A stretch of DNA of 64,000 bases, from NCBI GenBank assembly GCA_963810775.1, contig CAWEOT010000007.1, forward strand, positions 62,001 to 126,000. The letters run 5' to 3'. Origin of the DNA: DATBVX01 sp963810775. GTDB lineage: Bacteria; Pseudomonadota; Gammaproteobacteria; Steroidobacterales; Steroidobacteraceae. This document shows positions 55,489 to 64,000 of the stretch, piece by piece. Under the pieces are notes generated by a model. It worked only from the letters and a program-made list of their open reading frames with translations, was not told the origin of the DNA and ran no database searches. Position numbers and translations under genes: made by a program. The first letter of the stretch is position 1. The number at the start of each line of letters is the position of its first letter.

Positions 55489-56089
55489 TCACTCCGCGAG
55501 CAGCGCTCGCGTTACTCCGGCCATCGCATCGAGGCTCGCGTCGTAGAACTCGGCGCGGACGTTGCCTGCCTTGTCAACCGCAAACACCTGGCCGGAATGG
55601 CCGACGACGTAGTTTCCGCTGGTCGCGTTCGCTTCGCCCTTGAAGAAGGCAGCAGAAAACTGCGTCGCGATCTCGCGAATGTGTTGCGGGTCTCCCGTGA
55701 GACCGATGAAATCGCCTGAGAAGTGATTCAGATATTCCTTCAGTGCCGCGGCAGTGTCGCGCTCCGCATCCACGCTGATCATTACCACTCGCACACCCTT
55801 GAGCTCGGGATTCGACTGCTTGAGCAGGGCGAGTTTCTGCAACGAAGTCGGACAGACGTCCGGGCAATGCGCGAAGCCGAAAAGCATCAGCGCCGGCGCG
55901 CCGCGCAGGGAGCTGAAGCGGAAACTGCGTCCATCCTGATCCGTGAGTTCGAAGTCCCGGAGCGGTTTAGGCGTCGGCTGCAGCATCACGCCGTCGAAGG
56001 AGGGCAGAGACGCGTTGTCGGCGATGCTGACCTGCGGCAACGCCAGGCATGCCAGCAGAGCACAATAATAGACGTGCAATTGGCTTCAT
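55489..56089 (-). CDS. SCO1/SenC family copper chaperone, probable one-base insertion near the 5' end
   Basis: Thioredoxin fold with the copper motif CPDVC (GFAHCPDVCPTS) and the conserved His in YVVGHSGQVFAVD. SCO proteins deliver copper to extracytoplasmic cuproenzymes. The open frame can begin at TTG 56079, which gives an odd N-terminus. ATG at 56089 reads MKPIARLL and then needs one base removed near 56065 to join ALLACLALPQVSIAD, a perfect signal peptide. That ATG overlaps (ATGA) the corrected stop of the giant copper-oxidase gene. The whole is about 199 residues. Confidence 0.85.
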
Positions 56090-59000
56090 TGTGTCGCTGC
56101 CCTGAAGGCGACCATTTGCATGATCCAGCTGCCGTCGGTGAGGGAGCGGTGGCATTGTAGCTGCCGGTAGTGGTGACGATGCGATCCTCGAGGATCGAAC
56201 CATCAGGATTGGTGATCACGCGCTGGGTGAAGCTGGTTCCGGGGCCGGTGGAGTGTGTCGTGACGTAGTTGGCGCCGACCAGCAGATCATTCGGGTTGGT
56301 GGTGGTGACCGAGCCGCTGTTGCTGGTGGTACCGGTGCCGGCGCCCGAGACAGTTTTGTCCACCGGGTTGAGCGGATCGATGCCGCTGTACTCCGCGATG
56401 CGGATGTCGGGATAGTTCACGGCTGCATTGAAGGTGACCGTGACGTGGTACCACCGGCCGGAGCGGCGACGATGTTGGGCGCGTAGTAGATCGACTGCGT
56501 GCCGGCCTGTGCCTGGGTGGTGGGACCTGCGATGCGCTGATAGTTATTGCCGCGATTGTCAGTGACCGAGAGCACCTGGGAGGTGGTGTCGAACCAGCCG
56601 ACCGCTACCACGTTCAAGCCACCCGCACTTTGCGCGGCGGTGAAGGTGACGCTCACCGTGCTCTGTGGAGTCTGCGGCACGGCATTATTGGTCTGCTTGA
56701 ACGCTGGCGTGACCGGTGTGCCGCCCGCGCTCGTGGTGGCACTGGCGGTGTTGGAGTACGGACTCAGGTTCGTTGCCGCATCGGTGGCACGCACGCGATA
56801 GCTGTAGGCGGTACCTGCCGTGAGAGCGGTATTGCTGTAGCTGGTGGTGGTCACCGTAATGAGTGGGGTGAAGTTCGAGCAGCCCGCGCCCTGGCAGCGC
56901 TCGATCTGGTAGCCGGTGACCGCCACGTTATCGGTGGAGGCGGTCCAGCTCAGGTTGATCTGCGTGCTGGTGAGTGCCGTCGCTGTCAAACCCGCCGGCG
57001 CCGTCGGCGCCTGCGTGTCGGGGGCCGGGGGAGTGTAGGTCACCGTCAAGGTATCGATGCTGGTGTTGTTGGCGGCATCTCGTGCCGTGACGGTGAGAAC
57101 GTTGTTGCCGGACTGCAGCGCAATGCCGGTGACCGACCAGCTGGTTGTGCCGGAAGCGACGCCGCTGCCGCCACGATCATTGCTCCAGCTGACCTGCGTT
57201 ACGCCGACGGCATCGGCGGCCGTGCCGCCGAGATTCAACGGACTCGTGGTCGTGTTGAACGTAGTTGCACTTGTGGGCGTCGTGATCGTCACGGTCGGTG
57301 GGCATCGTGTCAGGCACCGTCGGCGTCGTCGCGTTCACGACGCTCGAGAACGTGCTCAGGTTTCCCGCCGCATCCGTCGCACGCACCTGGTATCGGTAGG
57401 TCGTCGCTGCGGCCAGCCCAGAGTCCGGATAGGTAGTGCCGGTAGCAGTGCCGACCTGTGCGTAGTTCGTGCAGGTGGCACCCTGGCAGCGTTGGATCTG
57501 ATAGCCAGTGACTCCGACGTTGTCGGTCGAGGCGGTCCAGCTCAGATTGATCGCACTGCTCGAAATCGGCGTGGCCGTCAGGTTGGTCGGTGCTGTCGGC
57601 GCGGTGGTATCGGGCGCCGTCTGGGTGGTGGCGCTGGCGGTATTGGAATAACCACTCTGGTTTCCTGCAGCGTCGACGGCTCGCACGCGGTAGCTGTACG
57701 AGGTGGAGGCGCTGAGTCCGGTACTGCTGTATGACGTCGTGGCAACCGTGGTGAGCAGAGTGAAGTTGCTGCAGCCCGCGTTCTGGCAGCGTTCGATCTG
57801 ATAGCCGCTCACCGCGACATTGTCGGTCGATCCCGTCCATGACAGGTTGATCTGGGTACTTGACGTCGCACTTGCCGCAAGATTCGACGGGGCAGTGGGT
57901 GCGGTGGTATCGGGCGGACCCGACATGGCCGCTCTGAAGGCGACCATTTGCATGATCCAGCTGCCGTCGGTGAGAGGAGCGGTGGCATTGTAGCTGCCGG
58001 TAGTGGTGACGATGCGATCCTCGAGGATCGAACCATCAGGGTTGGTGATCACGCGCTGGGTGAAGCTGGTTCCGGGGCCGGTGGAGTGTGTCGTGACGTA
58101 GTTGGCGCCGACCAGCAGATCATTCGGGTTGGTGGTGGTGACCGAGCCGCTGTTGCTGGTGGTACCGGTGCCGGCGCCCGAGACAGTTTTGTCCACCGGG
58201 TTGAGCGGATCGATGCCGCTGTACTCCGCGATGCGGATGTCGGGATAGTTCACGGCCGCATTGAAGGTGACCGTGATCGTGGTGCCAGCCGGCCGGAGCG
58301 GCGACGATGTTGGGCGCGTAGTAGATCGACTGCGTGCCGGCCTGTGCCTGGGTGGTGGGACCTGCGATGCGCTGATAGTTATTGCCGCGATTGTCAGTGA
58401 CCGAGAGCACCTGGGAGGTGGTGTCGAACCAGCCGACCGCTACCACGTTCAAGCCACCCGCACTTTGCGCGGCGGTGAAGGTGACGCTCACCGTGCTCTG
58501 TGGAGTCTGCGGCACGGCATTATTGGTCTGCTTGAACGCTGGCGTGACCGGTGTGCCGCCCGCGCTCGTGGTGGCACTGGCGGTGTTGGAGTACGGACTC
58601 AGGTTCGTTGCCGCATCGGTGGCACGCACGCGATAGCTGTAGGCGGTACCTGCCGTGAGAGCGGTATTGCTGTAGCTGGTGGTGGTCACCGTAATGAGTG
58701 GGGTGAAGTTCGAGCAGCCCGCGCCCTGGCAGCGCTCGATCTGGTAGCCGGTGACCGCCACGTTATCGGTGGAGGCGGTCCAGCTCAGGTTGATCTGCGT
58801 GCTGGTGAGTGCCGTCGCTGTCAAACCCGCCGGCGCCGTCGGCGCCTGCGTGTCGGGTGTAGTCGCCGACGACACGTTCGAGAAACCGCTGAGATTCCCC
58901 GCAGCGTCGGTCGCCCGGACTCGATAGCTGTAGCTCGTCGCGTTCGTAAGCCCGGTATTGCTGTACGCCGTGGTCGTCACAGTCGTGAGAGGCGTGAAGT

Positions 59001-62000
59001 TCGAGCAGCCCACACCCTGGCAGCGCTCGATCTGATAGCCAGTGACGCCGACGTTGTCGGTCGATGCGTTCCAGCTCAGATTGATCTGGGTTGCCGAGAA
59101 TGCAGTGGCAGCCAAACTCGTCGGCGTCGTGGGTGCTGTGACATCAGCCGGATTGCTGATGGTCCAATTGAAATTCGCCGAACCGCTGAGTGTGCCGTTG
59201 TCGGTGGCCGTCACCGTGACCGCATAGACGTTGACCGTGTTCGGAGTGCCGGTGATATGACCGGTGCTCGCATTGATGCTGAGCCCGTTCGGCAGACCCG
59301 TCGCACTGTAGGTGAACGGATCGCCATTCGGATCGCTGGCCGTAATAGCGAGATCGAGCCCGACACCCACCACACTGTTCTGGGCACCCGGACTGGTGAC
59401 GATCGGCGCCAGATTCGTAGGCGCGGGTGCGGCAGTCTCATCGCTGCCGATCTGTTGAAGATATGCGACCAGCTTTGCGAGGTCGGGGCCAGTGATCGAG
59501 ACGCCGTTGTGTCTGCTGACGGCATCGGCAAGCGTCGCTGCAGATCCATCGTGGAAGTAGGGCCCAGTTGCCCAGACATCGCGCAGTGTTGGTGTGTCGA
59601 TGCCGGTGAGCGGGCCGCCGAGGCGTTGGCCGCTGCTCGGTTTGATGGTTCCGATATTGCGCAACGTTGCCGCGCCACTCTCAGTAAAAGCCGTGCCGCT
59701 GTGGCACTGCGCGCAATTCAGATCGCGGAAGATCTGCTTGCCGGCTTGTGCATCGGTTGTGAGGGTTCCATCGTTATTGCGCAGTGGACTGCTGGTGAAG
59801 GCATTGAGGGAGCCCACGTATGCCGCGAGTGCATCGAGATCGGTGCTGATCCCGCTCTTCGGATCGCCGAGCGGCTGACTGCGCGTTCCGACGTTGAAAT
59901 CGGTGTTGGTCATCAGGCCTGTGCCGCCGGAGAGATTGCGGATCTGACCTTCGAAATCCTGCACTTCGTCGAAGTTGGCGCTCCAGTGCAGGAACCCTTG
60001 TCCCTGTGCTCCCGCGCGTCCGCGCAGGTTGACGGTATTTCGCAAACCCTCACCGAAGCCGGTGAGATCCCATACGCGACCATCCTGGCCGCCGTCGTTG
60101 TGACACGACGCGCAACTCAGGTATCGATCACGCGCCAGGCGAGGATCGAGAGCGTCGTAGAAGAACTGCTTGCCTTTCAGGACCTGTGCGCTGAGTTTCT
60201 CGGTAGTCACCGCCTGCAGCGTCGCAAGCGCGGGAACGTTGGTCTCGCCGAAGTTGACCAGCCGCGTCAGGTCGAAAACGCCGACGGTTCGATCCATGAA
60301 GTTGTTGACGTAGAGTTTCAGCCCGTCGGGCGAAACCGCGAGCCCCTGGGGCGCGCGGCCGACGTTGAAGCGGAAGATTTCCCAGCGCCCGTGCGCGTCG
60401 ACGACCTCGACCTCACGACTCGTTTCCAGCGCTACGAACATGTACACGCCGAACTTATCGAAGGCTACGGCGCTCGCCATGCTCGCGTTGTCGTGATCGA
60501 GACGGGAGGCGAAGTCCTCGGCGTTGGTCGCAAGGTCGATGCGCGAGCTGATCGCGCGGACCGTGTTCTGGAAATTGAGATTCAGCTGATTGCGCAGCAT
60601 CCCGCGCGTGATGTTGTCCTGCTTTGACGGAACCCAGGCCGCGGTGCCATCCGGCGAAACGACCGGAGCGCCGAGATAATTGGGCACGCCGCCGCCCGAG
60701 TTTTCGGCATCGATCGCATTGCTGTGACGCAGGACCGTGGTGCCGAGCACGGACATGCTCGCTGCACCAATCCTGACGATCTCACCGCCGCCGTTCTGCG
60801 TCTGCACTGCTGCGGTTTCTTCACCGGTCAGCCGTGGTGTAATGAACCGCGACACCAGGAGCGTTGCGCCGTCACCGCTCACGGCCAGATGCCGCGGGTT
60901 CGGGCCAACATCAGCGCTGCCGAGCTGCGCGCCAGTTGACGCGTCGAGTTTCAGGACGCGACCGAGGCCCTCGAGAACCACGAACGCGAAGGAGCCGGTC
61001 GGTGCGAACGCCACGCCATAGGGCTGCGATGCGAATTGCAGGCTGACCGTCTGAGCGACACTCAGCGTGTCGGGGTTGACGATGCTCACACTGGCCGACA
61101 ACTTGTTCGTCACCCACAGACGGCCGTTGGGAGCCAGCGCGATACTGCGCGGCGCGGTGCCAACAGGGATTTCAGCGAGCCTGGCGTTGGTGACTGCATC
61201 GAAGGCAGTCACTGAATCGTTGTCCTGATTCACGACCCAGATGCGGCTGTTACTGCCGGAGCGCGGCTCGTAGGCGATGCTGCTCGAGTTCGTGGGACGA
61301 TTGGCGGTGGCTGCCAGGTAGATGGTTTGCGCGACGGTCTGCGTCTGAGCCGGTGTGAAGTCGTCGACCGCCGTGACCGCCACGTAGTAGACGCCCGGAG
61401 CCGCGAACGTGTGTGTGGTGGATGGCGAGCTCGAATACGCGGTTTGCCCCGAGCCATCATCGAAGTCCCAGCTGTAGCGCGCGTTGACGCCGTTACTGCT
61501 GCTCGCCGTGAAGGTCACCGCATTCCCGACCAGTGTTGCTGTAGCTGGCGGCAGAGGATTCAGTACGAACGGCGCTGCCGGGCTGATGTTCCAGGTGAAG
61601 TTGACGTTGGAACTAGCGTTGCCGGCGTCGGTAACTGTTACCGAAGCTGTGAAGCTGCCCGGCACGGTCGGTGCGCCGGTAATAAGACCGGTAGTCGGGT
61701 TAATGCCCAGGCCAGTCGGCAGGCCCGAGGCGCTGAAGGTGATCGCCTGCCCGTCAGGATCCGAGGCAGCAATCTGCACGTTGACTGCTACACCGACGGT
61801 GCCGGAAAGGGTGCCAGGATTCACGATTGTCGGCGGCGAATTGACCGTCGTCAGCGTCGCCTGCCGACATTGCATGCCGAAGTTGTCCAGCCAGCTCCCT
61901 GACCGCCCAGTCAAGGCGTAGGCGGGATTGTTGGTTCCGCAGTTGTAAGGTCCTTGTGGGGTTCCGCCGGTACCGCCGACTGGGCCGAGAAACTGTCCCA

Positions 62001-63912
62001 CGCCGGTAATCTTGCCCTGAGAGGTCAGGGCGCGACATTCGAAGTCGAGTTGGTCGGCAAACGTACTGGAACGCCCACGGTAGCCGCTGATGGCATAGTT
62101 CGTTGGGCAGGTCTTCGTATAGCTCGTGCCGCTCGCCACACCAGTGATTCCGCGGTTGACCGGAGTGCCGATCCAGCGCCCGTTCTGGTCGATCTGAATG
62201 CACCTCAGTCCCGCCTGGTTGACATGTGTGCCATCAGACGTGCCGTAAACGCCGGCGAGTACTTCGTTCGCGTTACACGCGAGCGTGTAGGGCGAGCCGC
62301 CGGTGCCGCCGATGACCTGCGTCGCGTCTGGAGTCGGGTTGGGATTGGTCGCGACACCGATGCGAACGATCTTTCCGACTGAGGGAACTCCCTGCGAGCT
62401 GAGGATGAAGAGCATGTAGTAGCCGGGCGGTGTGTCAGTGGCACGCAGAGGCCCATTCACGTCGAGCATCGCGCCATTGGCCTGGAAGCCCAATTCAATG
62501 AAACGCTGGTCCATGTTCACGCTGTGCGTGATCGAGCCGGTCTTTACCAACGTCACGCGACTGATGCTGCTCGGGCTGGAATACCCGACCGAGAAACTCT
62601 GTCCTACGTCAATGGAGCTCAGCTGGGTGGTGATGCTCGGCCGCGGCATCGGCGTCAGCCCGTCCGTGTCGAGCAGGTAAGACGGCGTGTACATCTCGAT
62701 GTTCTTGTTGACGAGAGGTCCGGGTGCTCCGCCACCTACGATCATGACGCGGGCATCTGGCAGGAGCAGTGCGCCTGAGTGATACAGGCGCGCATTGACA
62801 CCCGAAGGTCCAACCGTCCATTTACCGGTGCCGCCGTTGCCATTCGGATCCCAGACTTCAGCACTGTTGTTCACGTTGGTGAGCGCGTTGTCGACCGCGC
62901 TGCCGCCGGTCGCGAGCACGCGACCATCGGGAAGAACCGTGGCGCTGACCCACTGACGCTGACTCGACATCGACTGCGTCGAGGTCACGACCGGCGTCGC
63001 ACCGTTGATATCGATCACCAGCGCGGCGCTCGACGCGCCGCCCATCTGCAGGATGCGGCCCGGACGGAACATCGCGGCGCTTGATGTCCAGCTGGTCGCG
63101 CCGGGCAGTTGCCCCACCGATCCTGGTTGGCCAGGCGGTGGGGTGATCGTGCCGGTGCCAGTCGGCACGACGTAGTACATCCGGCCCGAGTTATCAAAGC
63201 CGAAAACGCGCCCGTCGGGCGCGATAAAGTTGCGGGGGAAAGTCTCTGCGTAGCCGCTGGTATTGGCGCCTGAAAGAAGCCGAAAGACTCCATTGGTACC
63301 ACGCACCTCGGGGCGATCACCACCGCTCGTGCCACCCTGGATGTAGATTTCGCCGTTCAGCAACGTGGTCGACGAGGAATACCAGCGCGCGCGATTCATG
63401 TTATTGCCGCGGGCCAGCTGGTCAGGCTGCCCGGGCGTGAATACGTTGCTGTTGTTGTTGCCGGTGTTCGTAGTGGCGTTGTTAACGAAGTTATCGCCGC
63501 CCGCGATCAGTACGTTGCCGGTATCTGGAAGCATGATTTGCGAGCTGCAGAACAGATCTGTGCCCGTCGTGTTCGGCATCGTGGCGTGGGCGACTGGGCC
63601 GAACCCGGCTGCCGGATCCCAGATGTCGTAAACCGTGGAGCCGGTCTGCTGACCAGTCTCCGTCGTCCCGTAGGTCAGTACGCGGCCATCCGGCATGAGC
63701 ACCGAATGAATCGCGATGATTGGCCAGTTGGCCGGCGGGTCCCACTTGCCGACGAGATTGTCGGCTCGGGCGATCGACGTCGCCGCCAGAAGCAGCAGTG
63801 CGCAGAGCGCAATGAGCGTGCGTTTCAGCGGCGAGGTGCGAACAACATGGAACGGAGCGGAGAAATGACGGGCCACGACACCTACGGTGTCGGGACAAAT
63901 CGGCAACGGCAT
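56086..63912 (-). CDS. Giant secreted copper-radical oxidase / dihaem cytochrome c fusion with FN3 tail (four indels in the tail)
   Basis: Reading frame intact from 63912 to about 58280, then four one-base indels (insertions near 58285 and 57300, deletions near 56440 and 56150) whose correction gives 2,608 residues ending at 56086. Order: signal peptide to about residue 50; galactose/glyoxal-oxidase propeller and DUF1929 domain with Cys122 (FCSS), Tyr178 (RWYSSS), Tyr377-His378 (YHSG) and His463 (THSVNMDQR), matching the crosslinked Tyr-Cys and copper ligands of galactose oxidase; Cys-rich lectin-like modules (530-690); He_PIG and PKD; YVTN propeller (880-1215); dihaem peroxidase-like domain with CASCH (1267) and CAQCH (1400); He_PIG; five FN3 and beta modules. 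Predicted to oxidise an alcohol or aldehyde, making H2O2, outside the cell (inference). Confidence 0.85.
56102..57022 (-). repeat. 0.92-kb direct repeat, copy 1 (FN3 plus beta module)
   Basis: Nearly identical to 57934-58857. Encodes one FN3 repeat (ERCQGAGCSNFT) and the KQTNNAVPQ...YNATAP beta module, ending the giant protein. Lacks one base at about 56440 and one at about 56150 relative to copy 2. Confidence 0.9.
57934..58857 (-). repeat. 0.92-kb direct repeat, copy 2 (FN3 plus beta module)
   Basis: Second copy, 1,832 bases from the first, separated by two different FN3 repeats and an Ig-like module. It carries one extra C near 58285, where copy 1 keeps the frame. Few other differences were seen, implying recent duplication or gene conversion. 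Confidence 0.9.
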
Positions 63913-64000
63913 CGAATCTCCCGCGACTCTTGTTCTTTATGCTTATGGGCCTTCTAAGCGGCCCTTGATTTGCGACGAAGCTATCAAAGAAGCGGCGCGG

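Noticed and set aside
56102..58857. CRISPR array or minisatellite
   Set aside because: The repeats are two 0.92-kb protein-coding modules, not short regularly spaced units.
58261..60627. A 788-codon open frame on the plus strand, antisense to the giant oxidase gene
   Set aside because: It is Arg/Gly/Ala-rich with no domain pattern and mirrors a repetitive GC-rich gene whose minus-strand product has clear domains. Open antisense frames are common at this GC content.

Overview
The window is GC-rich, densely packed Gram-negative DNA with short intergenic gaps. Three complete or interrupted TonB-dependent receptors, an UrcA protein, a MacAB-TolC-type exporter, RraB, lipoproteins and Sec signal peptides point to a proteobacterium. 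The mix (tandem TonB receptors beside a TPR-sulfotransferase, UrcA, several short-chain dehydrogenases) would suit a Steroidobacter/Nevskiales-like gammaproteobacterium, but that assignment is an inference. No rRNA, tRNA, CRISPR array or recognisable insertion sequence was seen.

Layout. Positions 2-8829 hold an uptake/catabolic cluster: TPR-sulfotransferase, two paralogous TonB receptors (the first frameshifted) and a secreted CocE-type hydrolase behind a strong terminator hairpin. Positions 8853-10345 carry two small membrane proteins and an SufR/COG2345-like regulator. Positions 10577-14768 carry an RRM protein, an FMN-dependent alpha-hydroxy-acid oxidase, a cysteine synthase-glutaredoxin fusion and UrcA. 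Positions 15066-21632 form a protease/sigma module: TPR-CHAT protease, lipoprotein, ECF-like sigma factor, membrane anti-sigma-like protein and a convergent subtilase. Positions 21677-28560 hold RraB, a DUF2779 nuclease-like protein, a PLP decarboxylase plus diiron protein operon, a hydrolase-LuxR fusion regulator and a 1-Cys peroxiredoxin. Positions 28737-36870 are mostly housekeeping and envelope genes (DUF6600, OsmC, GST, VOC, GNAT, SDR, sugar dehydrogenase). Positions 37005-44141 hold a LytS/LytR-type two-component system, split by an unusual palindromic element, divergent from a MacA-MacB-TolC exporter. Positions 44338-55488 carry an esterase-like serine hydrolase, SDR, MBL protein, a second sigma/anti-sigma pair in front of a TonB receptor, DUF2182, DUF1993 and an M1 aminopeptidase.

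Positions 55489-63912 (minus strand) contain what I consider the most interesting locus. It encodes a predicted secreted protein of about 2,600 residues that joins a copper-radical (galactose/glyoxal oxidase-like) domain with all copper and radical ligands, lectin-like, PKD and Ig modules, a YVTN beta-propeller, a two-haem cytochrome c peroxidase-like domain and a tail of FN3 repeats. An SCO copper chaperone gene follows it directly. The tail contains two nearly identical 0.92-kb copies of one FN3-plus-beta module.

A caution applies to the whole window. Eleven single-base indels interrupt otherwise well conserved genes, nine of them net insertions and several in short homopolymers. They may be residual assembly errors rather than true pseudogenes. 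I label three of the interrupted genes pseudogene and explain how the frames join.
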